A DNA stretch of 64,000 nucleotides from assembly GCA_029339505.1 (NCBI GenBank), contig JAQISU010000231.1, positions 875,001-939,000 on the forward strand, read 5' to 3'. This document shows, one piece after another, positions 34,430 to 46,164 of the stretch. The translations under genes were made by a program, and so were the position numbers. This stretch comes from Unio delphinus (taxonomy: Eukaryota > Mollusca > Bivalvia > Unionida > Unionidae). The notes under the pieces were generated by a model. That model worked only from the letters and a program-made list of their open reading frames with translations. It ran no database searches and was not told the origin of the DNA. How positions within the stretch are numbered: the stretch's first letter is position 1; each line of letters opens with the position of its first letter.

Positions 34430-34900
34430 CCTTGAAGTTTTACACACACGTTCATGCGTATGTTGTTGGTCCTAACAAAACATGGTGGCGCTCTGACTTC
34501 GGCCATGGTGAAAATCTTGCTTTTGATACTCCGACTGAATGGATGGTCATATCAACATGGGATTTTCACCAAAAGACTTGTTATGTCTGGGAGATGAAAA
34601 TGGTGCCAATCTATGTCGAATATGAAACATTTCTATCGCTATTTCTTCTGAATGATATATTATATAGCAACGTTGGCACTGGTTTTTACAGAAGACTTCA
34701 TGTGATATCTAGTTGGTTGAAAATGAAAATAGGGCTGATCTGAAATCCAATACAGCCTCATAATATTGTTATTCCAACTTCTCCTCAATGGATAGTCATA
34801 TCAACATGTTTGTTAACATAAATATTTTTTATGATGTCTATCTGGTCCTAGACTTCATGTGATATCTAGTTGGTTCAAATCTTCACAGCATTGTTGTCAC
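34430..34900 (+). repeat. Degenerate repeat with GTGATATCTAGTTGGT motif
   Basis: ATGGATGGTCATATCAACATG, CTTCATGTGATATCTAGTTG and related strings recur here. The reverse complement of the motif recurs at 35880-36390 (GGACCAACTAGATATCA, GAAGTCTTCTGGTGAAAC). An open frame at 34432-34743 (103 codons) lies in this repeat and shows no domain. Confidence 0.55.
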
Positions 34901-35017
34901 TAGTTTCACCCATTTCGTGATTTCAAAATTTTGGACTTTTTTGAAACTGCGTCATAGTTTATAAGGATTATAACCTTTGTTTTACAGAAATATTCTCATT
35001 TGTGGGGTTTTACAGAT

Positions 35018-35794
35018 GCCGTTAAGTCATTTTCTTTTCTTTTGTAGCCATGTTTTGAATCCATGTTAACTCTACTTTAGTTCATTTAGATTTTAAAGGA
35101 TTAATTCGTATCTCTGGAAATATTTGATGTGTTCATAAGTATTTTTTGGGCAATGAGAGTTTATCAAAATATTCAAATTTCCAACATTGGGGTGTTAAAC
35201 CTTGTGATTTTAAAAGGACCTATAGGTAAACACAAAACAGATTTCAGAATATGTCATCGTCTTCCGTCTAGGAGTTTCCAGCATGATTCGAACTTAAAAA
35301 TATTAGAACATTTCCTTACTAGGACTTTTGTAATTTAATTCTTGGAGTATTATAAAATTATTTTTTGGATTTGATTCTTAAAACTGTAAGTATTTTTCTC
35401 TCCATTTTTACCATGTTTTTACAGGGAAATAAATGATTTCTTACATTTTACATATTTTATTATTGTTATTGTTATTGTTATTGTTGTTATTTTATTATTG
35501 TTATTGTTATTGTTATTGTTATTGTTATTGTTATTGTTGTTATTTTATTATTGTTATTGTTATTGTTGTTATTTTATTATTGTTATTGTTATTGTTATTG
35601 TTATTGTTATTGTTGTTATTTTATTATTGTTATTGTTATTGTTATTGTTGTTATTTTATTATTGTTATTGTTATTGTTATTGTTATTGTTGTTATTTTAT
35701 TATTGTTATTGTTATTGTTATTGTTATTGTTATTGTTATAGCTTGTTATTTTCACTCTTTCTTTTACCTTGTTTTGGAGCATAAATTAATAACA
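35018..35794 (+). mobile_element. Family-B Gypsy LTR, copy b, with internal TTATTG expansion
   Basis: Aligns with 19690-20164 from GTTAAGTCATTT to GATTCTTAAAACTGTA. The last part is split by the array 35456-35740, after which the terminus resumes as AGCTTGTTATTTTCACTCTT and ends at AATAACA. The right edge lies inside repeat R1 copy c, so the LTR inserted into R1. Confidence 0.72.
35456..35740. repeat. (TTATTG)n array in seven blocks
   Basis: Blocks each start TTATTTTATTATTG, carry two to six more TTATTG units, and end TTG. The repeated block head shows that the array expanded as larger composite units. Leu, Cys-Tyr and Val-Ile frames over it are artefacts. Confidence 0.95.
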
Positions 35795-35870
35795 AGGTCT
35801 CTCCAACTTTGAGAACACACTATATAAAACGTTTTGAAAGTCACAGGCACACACGCACAATAATTTGAAC
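35795..35870 (-). mobile_element. Dispersed repeat R1, copy c, first piece
   Basis: AAGGTCTCTCCAACTTTGAG, AACACACTATATAAAAC and CACACACGCACA parallel 2715-2780. The copy resumes at 37487 after about 1.6 kb of other sequence. It also shows the uninterrupted target of hAT-like MITE copy 1. Confidence 0.7.
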
Positions 35871-35879
35871 TGTTTGGAA

Positions 35880-36390
35880 AAAATACCTAAGAAGTATTCT
35901 GGTGAAAAGTCAATGTTAATATGACTTTCCATCAAAGTAGTGATATGATTTTTATGACGAGTGATGCGATGGCCACAATAGATAGCAGATTGACACACAA
36001 TTTTTTTTTTGTTAACAACCAAGCAGACACCATATGAAGTCTTCTGGTGAAACCTCATACTGCTGTGAGTAAAAATAACAAGATTTTTTTAAATGTTTGC
36101 TTTGCTAGCCATATTGGATGTCAGACTGTCGCCATTTTCATTTAAGACTAGGTATGTAGCATAATTACTCTTAAAGTGAAACCTCTTACTAATATGACCA
36201 TCCATTCAGTATCGATAATAATCTTTTCAAGATGGCCACTATACTATTGTGGCCATACTGGACATCCAAGCAGAAGCATTTTTAATTAGGACCAACTAGA
36301 TATCATAGTAGAGTATTTTGGTGGAAACCCAATGTTGATACAACTTTCTCAGGCAGAGTAGCATAACGTCTACCTGTTAGTATGATGAGT
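35880..36390 (-). repeat. Degenerate repeat related to 34430-34900, inverted
   Basis: GGTGAAACC, CCATATTGGATGTC and GGACCAACTAGATATCA-type motifs recur. No ORF. Confidence 0.5.
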
Positions 36391-36404
36391 AGTTAATTTG
36401 ATTT

Positions 36405-37480
36405 AGCTGCGTTATCTAGGGAATGACATCCCTCGATATTACGTGAGTGAAAAATATAGAATAACAACAGAGAACTCTGCAAGATCTTTGGGAAGAAATA
36501 ATGCAATACGAGACCCCCTTAGACAAGAAAAATAAACTTAATCAAACAAATTTATGGTGGTAATTTTAATTCAACTTTAATGATATCAAGAGTATATAAT
36601 AGCAATGTCTAATCCGGGTTTATTTCAACATCATTACGTGTGGTGAAAAGAGCGCAATGTCTACGACTGATATTTCACCTTCCTCTTGACAATGTTCAAC
36701 GTTTCCTATTTCATCGAGTCTTCCTATTCCGACTGTCTCGTCCTTTTTAGACTTCCTATATTTTACTCTGTACTCGTCATTTCAATTTCCCTAATCTAGC
36801 TTCACTCGTCACATCACCCTTTTCTGAGCTTCACTCGTCACCTCTCTTTTCTTGGACTACGTCTTTGCCCCGTCGAGTCTCCCTTTCTCTCGGAAAACCA
36901 TTTCCTTAATGCTGTTAACTTTAGAACTTGTGCATCCAAAGTTCTGTCTTTCTCACAAGACAAACACCTGGTTCCTTTCTTGTTTAACGAGAAAAGGACA
37001 ATTCTTTACCTAGGTATTCCTTGGAGCCAAACGTCTCTCTCACTCAGGAAATTTCGGTCTAAATAATTTCGATTAAGGTTGTCACTTTAAATTCACATTA
37101 CTTCCAAGGTGTACGCCTTGATGTCACTCTGCAAATCATAAGCAGTGGTTTCTAAACAACATCCTAATACAATCATTTGTTTCGTCAGTCAAAATCTCTG
37201 AACTACGTTATATAACTTTTCCATTTAAAAGATGACTATTTGAATTGGATGTTCAGCTACCTCTTTCCCCAAACAGTATTTTGATATCCGGTCAATATCA
37301 TTGAATCGGAACACTGGCCCCTTTGAAGTGTTAAGACTGATATGAAAGAAAGAAAGAATACATGTCGAAATGACCCTTCACAAATACTCCCCTAAATGTG
37401 ATAAAGCATAATGCTCAGTGCATTCAACGTTAAGGTTCAGTGCTTGTTCAAAATTCGATACTTCCCAGGTATTATACTTA
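36405..37480 (+). repeat. Dispersed repeat R2, copy a (~1.08 kb)
   Basis: Aligns with 54483-56025 in the same orientation across its length: GTTATCTAGGGAATGACATC, CAGAGAACT, AATTCAACTT, TTCCTATTCCGACTGTC, ATCATAAGCAGTGGTTTCTA, GAATCGGAACACTGGCCCCT and GTCGAAATGACCCTTC. Non-coding. The length and lack of ORFs fit a long solo LTR or a nonautonomous DNA element. I cannot define the ends. It sits inside R1 copy c. Confidence 0.85.
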
Positions 37481-37486
37481 AAACTA

Positions 37487-37680
37487 TTGTTCGTTCCACC
37501 CAGCATGGTCAATCGTATCGTATATATAGTCCTAGATTAGTAAATGTTCAGGTCCAATCTATTTAAATGGAACTAAAAGTACCTAATTTTAAAAACTTCG
37601 TGTAATGTAATTATTACTATTAACTGTATTTAATGACCTCGACATGACAATTTACTGAGTTACAGATATTTAGCAGGTAC
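37487..37680 (-). mobile_element. Dispersed repeat R1, copy c, inverted-arm piece
   Basis: Starts TTCGTTCCACCCAGCATGG and matches 2807-3000, with a central ACTTCGTGTAAT and a right arm AATGACCTCGACATGACAAT that is the imperfect complement of the left arm. Confidence 0.75.
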
Positions 37681-39143
37681 TTCCAGATCTTGCCTACTAG
37701 TCATTGCACTATTTTAGAAGACAAAAATAATATTCTTACATGCATAACATTATCAAATTGATCGACATTTTAAATCCAATTGAAAATACACTCTACCTAA
37801 ACCCATCTTATAGTCTATCTTGAAAAAGCTGACATCTTATCCGGTTCAATAAAAACCTTCACCTTCACTGACCATAGTTTATCAACAGATTTGTTTCTAC
37901 GTTAAGTTATTAACTAAGTATTTGGTCTCCTTGTTTGGTTTGTAATAATCTAAGTCGTTAAGCATGATGATAAAAATAATAAAGTCAATGATTTGAGAGG
38001 AAAATGCACAGTTATTTAAGATAAAAATGCACAATCTCTAATAAAAACAATCATAATGGTAGTTATCTTGTGTGTACTCCCGAACATGGAAACACGAGTA
38101 TCATTTTAACAACTTAGACGAATCTCGTGCCATATGCCATCAGCATACCTTCCCGAATAAACATCCAAGGTTGGAAGTAGCATTATAATTTGTTATTCGT
38201 TAGGTAAGGCTGCATGTTTAGTATAACGTGCTGCATGTTTATTTTCAAGTACCACCATACGATAGAGCGCCTAAAGAAGATTCGGTGTAAGAAAGAAAGC
38301 TTCCGAAATTGTTGTTTCGTGAAAGGCCAAACGAATCCAACAAAAACTTCTAGAAGCATGTCATCTTCAGTCTTTCTGACACCAAACTAAGAGAGCCAAT
38401 ACATATCAGCGAGTGACAGATGCAGCTGTAATTGTTACATATGTTGCAGAAATGTATTGTCAAACTTATTATTTATGGCGTACAGAAAGAAAAACCAGGA
38501 ACAACTCGTAAACAAATAAAGTAATGGTGTTGCAAGCAAGTCTGAAGAACAACAAAAACATAACCCTGAATCATGGGTGTCTCTACCACTCTTTTAGAAC
38601 CTATGCGTAATACTGTTTCCCTGTTGAGTTTTACGATATATCGACAAGGAATCAACATTAGGTTATTGTCATAGGAAGCTGTCTGTTAACTTGATTAAAT
38701 GCAATCTGTTGTCTGCTACTGAAACACTAGAAAACCCGAAAGTATGATCCTCAATGGAAATCAGTACATGGAAAGGGCTCCAAAGGAGGTCTAACTCATG
38801 CATATAAAAAGATGATGCCTTGTAAAGAACACCAAATCAATATTCCACGTTCACTATTATCGTTATCAGAGATTCTTATCAATATGATATGCTTTTGTAA
38901 TCACTATGGACTGTGAAAGATGAAGATTTAGACACAAAGAAGCACTGATATTCTTTTCATCTAAGATTTGGTTCCGATCATTACTGATTCCACGAGTCCT
39001 GGATATAAACAAAGATAGTGATTCTATGGTTGCCAATATGATAATTGTGATTCAAGGCAGCAAGGGAGCTTGATTTAATAAGCACTGTAACCGACTCTCA
39101 AGGTGATGATGTGAAAATGCATATAGTGTGTGGTAAAAAGGCG
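37681..39143. other. No recognised feature
   Basis: About 1.5 kb of AT-rich non-coding DNA with no match elsewhere in the window. Confidence 0.5.
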
Positions 39144-39302
39144 TTAGCTGTCATCCTTGATTGTCTGGAGGTGCATAGACACAGCTGTCGTCATTGATTG
39201 TCTGGAGTTGCTTAGACTCACATGTCTTCCTTGATCATCTGGTGAAGCTTATACTATGCAGAACGCTGTTCGTCGTGATCTCCAGGAAAGCGTACAGACA
39301 TA
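39144..39302 (+). repeat. Degenerate minisatellite, ~38-40 bp x 4
   Basis: AGCTGTCATCCTTGATTGTC followed by TGGAGGTGCATAGACAC, with three diverging successors. Confidence 0.75.
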
Positions 39303-39570
39303 TAAGTTATTTTAAACATTCCTTTAATTATGCTGTTATTAATTGAATTGTATATATATACAGTTTATATATTGTTCCATAGCATGGAATGGTACTGAAT
39401 CGGACATCATGTCCAATGGCTTGTATCTCAGTATACATTACCGAGATATGGCTAAAATATACTATGGTGTAGTAGAACACTGGCTTTATGCAAACTATTT
39501 GCATTTGCTAAATTTTGAAATAAATTATGCTAATGCATCTTGAGACTATGGAACTACTTTCAATGAATAC

Positions 39571-39738
39571 AACCGTAGAGAATGGCCGTGTAACAATTGT
39601 GTAGTACAAAAATGTGTAATACATACAACCGTAGAGAATGGCCGTGTAACAATTGTGTAGTACAAAAATGTGTAATACATACAACCGTAGAGAATGGCCG
39701 TGTAACAATTTTGTAGTACAAAAATGTGTAATACATAA
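39571..39738 (+). repeat. Minisatellite, 56 bp x 3
   Basis: AACCGTAGAGAATGGCCGTG, TAACAATTGTGTAGTACAAA, AATGTGTAATACATAC. Copies are almost identical (one G/T change). Confidence 0.97.
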
Positions 39739-41196
39739 AACCATGGACACTGCTATATCTGATGAAAGAATAACAGGTAATTGTTAGCATGTAATCGAAG
39801 AACAATAGGTTTTCCTTGTTCAAAGGTTTATTCTATATAAAAATCACTTTTTGTTATTACTGGAAATTTACAGGAATACTACGTGATATTGTCAGCTTAT
39901 CGCCTCATATTCCTGGACGAATTTCATATTTGTTTATATGAGACGGATACTAATTTGGTTTGCCCTAGGACTCAATGGTATAATATAAATATGACATACA
40001 GCTTAATGCTATAAGATAAATAACCATCGCAACTATTGCATATCGACGTTGCTTGATTCTAAAGATCTCTATACACAGGAATAATCACATACATAATGCA
40101 ACAGTTATCTCCGTCATGTTTTAAATTTACCCATTATATAATAGCAAAGAAACATTCATGTCATCTTAATTTTACTAAATGTTCGTGTTTAGTTATCAAT
40201 TGGGCCAAAATATACATAAAGATCAAAATTTCATTTTCCTTAAAAGTATAGACCAATTAAACTTGCAGAAAACGAACTACTGTTTTGACATGCTTAAAAG
40301 TATTTTCTTCGAGATTCCTCCATGATTTTACCTAGACGTGCCAAAATATCTGAACCCAACGAACAACAATACTTTGCAAAAAGTTAATCTTCAAGCATGT
40401 TACAGTCTGGAATCTCAGTAAAATGTCACAATTGTCACTAAACATAGTCATCTCATAAATCGAGACATCCTTACAAAACTGATCTGTTCTCCATAAGACC
40501 ATAGACATATGTATGTATGTATGTATTTATGTATGCAAGTATGCATATATGTATGTGTATGTGTCTGTTTTCGTGAGTGCGTATGCGTGTGTGTAACTTT
40601 GCGCGCATGCGTTAGGTGTATTAATAACTGTTTCTCTTTAATATAAATAGGTATTGAGTGCGAGCGGTTTGGCTTTAGTTGCCTACAAAAAACAATATAT
40701 TCTTAGATGAATCAAACCGTCAACGGTATCAATATATGTCTAACTCGCTACAGTCAAAAGAGAAATGAGAATCAAATATACTTACAATAAATAATTTGTT
40801 GTACTAAAATAATCAGTGATGACTAAAACAAATTAGGGGATCAAGTTTGTAAATTGAACAGCACTTCAGCCAGTGAACTAATGAAATGGACTTTATGAAA
40901 ATCGTGTACAAACGTAACCAGCTTTGTCAATTATTTTCATATATGCTGGGGCTTGGACAAACATCACAATCTTAGTCTGATATTTTTTAAAAATGAGGTC
41001 ATGTGACTTTAATTTCAAATGCATTGTGCCTTTTTTTAATCATGTTAATGTGAGTAAGGCACAGTCACATTAAAACGTACGTTTCATTAAGAATTCAATG
41101 TGTTTACTTTTTTATATATATATTAAATACTTGATTCTTTGATGACTAAATATACTGTTAACCTTACCTTATAAGCGATTATTCCGCTAATATCAC

Positions 41197-41197
<1 letters not shown>
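39739..41197. other. No recognised feature
   Basis: AT-rich. A short ATGT repeat and alternating purine-pyrimidine stretch lies at 40508-40620. Confidence 0.5.

Positions 41198-41252
<55 letters not shown>
41198..41252. repeat. (ATT)n microsatellite
   Basis: About 18 ATT units. The poly-Asn frame on the minus strand is an artefact. Confidence 0.97.
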
Positions 41253-41253
<1 letters not shown>

Positions 41254-42059
41254 AATCGTATATGTACATGTGTGTTTGCATTATTCTGTTGGTTTGTCTC
41301 CGTAGTAGCAGTTTGCACCTTGCCGTTGGTTTGTCTTGGTAGATAAAACCAATATCCCACTTGACATTAAAAGAAATGCGGCAGAATAAAAATCCCAATG
41401 ATCGAAAATCAACAAGATCTGACTCGAAAGCTCCTTTCTTGCTATGCCCTGCACATCCTCATATGTGCCTGACACGCTAAATAATTGTGCAGTAGATTTC
41501 AACCACAACAGATTTAACGCGTTAGAGAAAAATACAGCAAACGTTTTCTATTATCTTAATCAAGTCGGTCACTTTTGAATGATCTAAGTCTAAAGTCACT
41601 ATATATTCTATATACACGTGTGTAAATATGTTTTAAAGAACTTCGCTATTATCTTAACTAACCTGTGTATTTTTACATATGTGCAGTAACTAGCGGGATA
41701 CGCCAGTCAGTGGTTTTCAAACATGTCAGCTTTTTGTCTTCTGGGGATTACATTGAAATCAGTTTTGGAAGAGTTCGTTCCTGTTACATTATAAAATTGT
41801 TTTAATATAACTATGCGCTAAATAAGTATTAATTATATACACGCGAGCATTATATCTTGTGATATACAATAAATGCTTGAAACATTCTATAATAGGCGTA
41901 GGTGTGTAGGCAAGTACTAGTATGTAGTGCAAATGTGATATGTGTCACATCAGTATAAGAACTGCACATTTCTTCATAAGCAGTTCCACGGGTTTTCCAA
42001 AAAATATTAATGTTTGTGGCACACTTCTTTTTCATCTTATCTCTGTAGACATCAATATA

Positions 42060-42470
42060 CGGGCACATACGTGTAGACATATTGTTACTCAAATATGTGC
42101 ATGTTTTACAGGTAAATATGGGTAGGTTTATTGTAGCGGAGCAAATATGTGTAGACATAGTTACAGGCAAATATGCGTGGACATAGCTTCGGCCAAATAT
42201 GTGAAGACAGTTACATGCAACAACGCGAAGACCTAGTTGCGAACAAATATGTGTCGACATAATAACGGGGAGATATGTGTAGACATAGTTACGGGGAAAT
42301 ATGTGTAGACATAGTTACGAGGAAATATGTGTAGACATAGTTACGAGGAAATATGTGTAGGCTTATAGTCACAGGCAAATATTGTAGACAAAGTTATGGG
42401 GAAATATGTATAGACCTATATTTATGGTCAGATGTGTACATCTATAGCTACGGACAAATACGTAAATAAC
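42060..42470 (+). repeat. Degenerate minisatellite, ~26 bp x ~15
   Basis: Variants of AAATATGTGTAGACATAGTT followed by ACGGGG. The middle copies (42240-42360) are the most uniform. Confidence 0.9.
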
Positions 42471-42904
42471 CACTTCGATAATAACATTGATTATGATAAG
42501 GAAATGGAACGTGCCTTCATGTTGCGAGTATTTAACATCTCTCCTGCCATCATCTGCGTGCTTGGTGACATATATTCCTTCGTTTTAATCCATTACACTG
42601 GTCTACAGTAAGAATGCGTCTGAAAAAATATGTTGTCAACCTTTACTAATTCTGGGTCACTGAGAACAAAAATGATGCTTAAAATTGTTGATTGGATCTA
42701 GTTTTAAAGATATGATATTGGGTCAGTATAACGACCATTGACTTGGGAATAACGGAACATAAGTGAATTATAAATAGAAGGGATCTCAGTTTAAAACAGA
42801 AATGACTAAAATACATTTTTGACTGATCTATTTAAAAATCTAGACTGGGTTTTGAACAACACTTGCTTTTGGAAAAGCAGTAAATCATGCAATCTGAAGT
42901 TGGT

Positions 42905-42953
42905 ATTGCGTCATAATGATATGAATTGCGTCATAATGATATGAATTGCGTCA
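42905..42953 (+). repeat. 20-bp tandem repeat x 2.5
   Basis: TTGCGTCATAATGATATGAA repeated. Confidence 0.9.
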
Positions 42954-43308
42954 TGTTTTATCTAGTCATGGATGATGCAATCATAACTAAGCTTACAACA
43001 TTATGCTGAACAGAATGCTCTCTATCAGCTCTAGAAATCTTACAGTGTCGTGCTCTCTGATTTGTCCGTGTTTGATGTTGCTAATTGACAAATTATTGTT
43101 AAGGTCAAGGTGAGCAGAAATGCCCCGTCATTGTGTGAAAAATGCAGATAACTTCTGCTATGTTTGTGGTGAAATGACTTATGCATCACAAAAGCGCAGC
43201 ATAACCAATATGGTTAAGAAAGCATATCACCTTTTGTTTGGCTGCATAATTGGAGATTAGGACAAGAAGTGGGACCCACACATATGCTGAAACACGTGTG
43301 CAACACCA

Positions 43309-43384
43309 CAGGCACTTGATTCTGAGTAAATTCATGTATACATGGGTGAGTGTATACATGAATTTACTCAGAATCAAGTGCCTG
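43309..43384. repeat. Perfect 33-bp inverted repeat, 10-nt loop
   Basis: Left arm 43309-43341 (CAGGCACTTGATTCTGAGTA, AATTCATGTATAC) is the exact complement of 43352-43384. The loop is ATGGGTGAGT. GTGTGCAACAC occurs as a direct repeat at 43296-43306 and 43384-43394, just outside the arms. Perfect arms imply a recent origin or selection. Confidence 0.97.
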
Positions 43385-43394
43385 TGTGCAACAC

Positions 43395-43972
43395 GTAGAG
43401 TTCTGTTTAGTAAGTAGTATAAGAGAAAACGTCAGTTGCCGGTCAGCTGCCGGTCCAAAACTATTTTTAACTTTTGAAATAAGGACAATCCATTAATATG
43501 TCCAATAAAAAACGTTGGAAAATTTAAAGCTAAATTATAAATCTATTATCTGCAATGCAGACAGACCGATGACGTAGCTGCCTAGTTAATATACATCTAG
43601 TCCTAGATCCGGTTATGTACATGTACATGTTTGAGAAAGTTGTACAATATATTCATAAAACTCCAAATGAACAATTTACTGTTTTATTAATTTGTTTAAA
43701 ATCTTAAAAGGACGTTGAATAAAAAAGGGGAAATCTAGTAAATACAAATGACAAAAGTGTTTTGATTTTATGTAGTGGGGAAGAAATTGTTTAATACGGT
43801 TTAGGAGCATACGACTTAGCCTGATGGCATTGCACATCGTCCTACGATGTAACTTTCCGTCCGCAAATAACATACGTAGTTATGATTATATATCATTCGA
43901 AAAGGGAACAAATCGAAACATGCGGATTTAGCGAGCAATCAAACAAGAATTAGGGATGGAAACAATATACTG
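43395..43972. other. No recognised feature
   Basis: AT-rich. A 65-codon minus frame (43676-43873) is unassigned. Confidence 0.5.
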
Positions 43973-44289
43973 TTACGTGTTATGGTTCTAATAAACTTAT
44001 CAAAGCAAGAGTAAAAACAACAAGCTTTGTAAAACATAACAAATATTTTTAAAAACTAAGGAAAAACAAATTTCGAAAAACAAAAGGTTTTCTGAAATAT
44101 TTCAGCCGAAATTCCCAAATCCCAGAAAAACCACCCAATACTTTGTTAATTATTTAGGCTCTTATAAATTGTAAGAAAGAAATACTGAAAACAACTATCC
44201 TTGCAATTGTAATAATTTATTTCCCTGAAAAAATAGAAAAAGAACTTACAGTTTTAAAAATCAAATGCAAGAGTAATCCGAGAAACAAT

Positions 44290-45126
44290 TGTTATGTGCT
44301 TAGGCTCGAATAAGCAGCAACACAGAAAGAGTGAAAACTATCAAGCTTTTATAACTTTAACAATGATTTTATTAAGTACAATTATTTTCATAAAATAATT
44401 AAACTTACGGTTTTAGAGAATCAAATCCAACAAATATAGAATTCACAAAATAATCCACTAATGGAATTTCAAGTCCTGATAAATAAATGTTCTAATAGTT
44501 CCAGGTTCGAATCTTGACGACGTAATACTCCAAAATGGCTGACAATGTCACGTGATGCAGTTCTTGTTTTTAAATCATCCAGATGAAATTATGAAACATA
44601 TGTCCTTTTCCAGATAAATCGAATAATTCTTCTTTTCCAACGAATTGACACAGTCCAGAACAAGATATTAAACTCAAACAGAAAATACAAAACTTCTTTA
44701 AAATAAGCCCAATTTATATTCTACTAATGTCAGCTTCTAAAATACAGCTATATATATTGTTTTTCTGAAGTAAACAAGTAATCACGCGCTTTTCTAGAAA
44801 TTGATAGAAGGTCAGAGGAAGAGTCTACGTTCACCTAGTCACGTAATAATGAAATATTCTAGAAGGAAATCATTCACTTCCCACCCTCAATTAAAGTGTT
44901 GTCCTTGAAATTGACCAATAGATTTAGAGGCTTGTTGACAATGTCTAAAGCAAGGTCAGGATTTAGGTCAAACAAGCCAAGGTCAAAACTTGTTTACAAT
45001 TAGAGAATCTAAGTCAGCCTGAAAATTCTAGAAAAAATCTCCCAATCAATTCATTTTAAAGGCAAAATAACAAATTTGGATTTAACATTTAAAAAAATAA
45101 ATAAATTAAATCCAATAGCCGTAACA
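44290..45126 (-). repeat. 3' LTR of Gypsy A2
   Basis: 837 bp, from TGTTACGGC on the minus strand (45126) to GCACATAACA (44290). It pairs with 49166-49989. Confidence 0.95.
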
Positions 45127-45136
45127 CCTTCCCCCA
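45127..45136 (-). promoter_or_regulatory. Polypurine tract of Gypsy A2
   Basis: Minus strand TGGGGGAAGG immediately 5' of the 3' LTR, the usual place for plus-strand priming in reverse transcription. Confidence 0.8.
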
Positions 45137-45226
45137 TAAAATAAAAAGAAAGGTTTATATGATAAAACTTTCTTTTTATCACAAACCAATTTACATCTGA
45201 GATTAAAAATTACACAATATAATGAA

Positions 45227-45415
45227 TTATACACGGGAAAGAGAGTCTACAATTATATTAGCAAGAAATAGCCTCAAATTGTTAACTTGTCCATGTCCCA
45301 CAAAATGTCCTAGGAAAGGCACAATAGCAAAGCAGATCTCACTTTTAGACAAATTAATTGTCAAACATACATTAGTGAGTCTGTTAAAGAATTATCGAAT
45401 TGTTGCTAGATGTAT
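45227..45415 (-). pseudogene. RT thumb and RNase H end of Gypsy A2
   Basis: On the minus strand a KSEICFAIVPFLGHFVGHGQ segment, typical of the RT connection/thumb, is joined after an internal deletion to NIIVDSLSRV and a stop at 45227. A DALSR/DSLSR motif is the usual C-terminal end of Gypsy RNase H. Most of RNase H is missing. Its place between RT and the polypurine tract shows that no integrase follows. Confidence 0.8.
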
Positions 45416-46060
45416 TCTCTAGGTGTCGTTGTAGATGATGACGTCACAAATCTCTAGACCAGAGATGAACATTTTTATGAGACGTTGAAATGGACTTTCT
45501 TTATATTGGTAGAGTCCTTTTGGAGTCACAATATTGAGTTTTCCTTTGCTCTTTTCGTAGTGGAATCTGCCAAAATCCTTTCAGAAGGTCAGAATTTGGT
45601 GACGTACTTGGCATTCCCAATTTTATCAATAGAATAGTCACTTCTTGTTAATGGGAATGAATCTGTTTTTGTCACTCTGTTCACCTTCCTATAATCAATC
45701 AGTGCACATACGAAGAGTTTTTATCTGGTTTAGGAATAAGTATGCATAGTGAACTCCAATCACTTTTACTGGGCTTGATAAAATCATTCTTCAGCAAATA
45801 CAGAATTTCCTTTTTCAAATATTCCTGTTTGAGTGGACTCGTCCTGCATGGAATTCTCAATCTCAACGTCATGAAAATTTTGCTTCTCCTTGTAAGAATA
45901 TCTGGACATAAGTGCTCATATAATAATAACTTTCAGTTCATTTCTTTCTTGCACTTGCAACTGTGAAAGTTTCAGGTCTAGATTTTTTTATAATTTCTGA
46001 ATTCCAACAATTCGTAGCTCCAATATCAGTCGAATCCTGATGATATTCCTTCACTAAGAG
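45416..46060 (-). pseudogene. Reverse transcriptase fragment of Gypsy A2
   Basis: Frameshifted remnants parallel to A1 4610-5216. The two diagnostic losses seen in A1 are repeated here: YQYKESPFQRLI lacks the residues expected between YQYK and FQRL, and CDVIIYNDT lacks the YxDD box. Additional small indels (45590-45900) break the frame further. Confidence 0.88.
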
Positions 46061-46164
46061 GGACTGGTACAACTAAATTAATTACATATTTAACATGGCT
46101 ATCTCTTTCAATATACTGGTACTCCTATAATTAATTTAGATCCCAGGAGCACTAATACTGTAAT

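Noticed and set aside
34432..34743. 103-codon plus-strand ORF as a host gene
   Set aside because: It lies in a degenerate repeat whose motifs recur downstream and inverted at 35880-36390. No domain recognised.
41123..41398. Poly-Asn frames (also 60420-60605) and poly-Leu/Cys-Tyr frames at 35433-35812
   Set aside because: Produced by (ATT)n and (TTATTG)n arrays.
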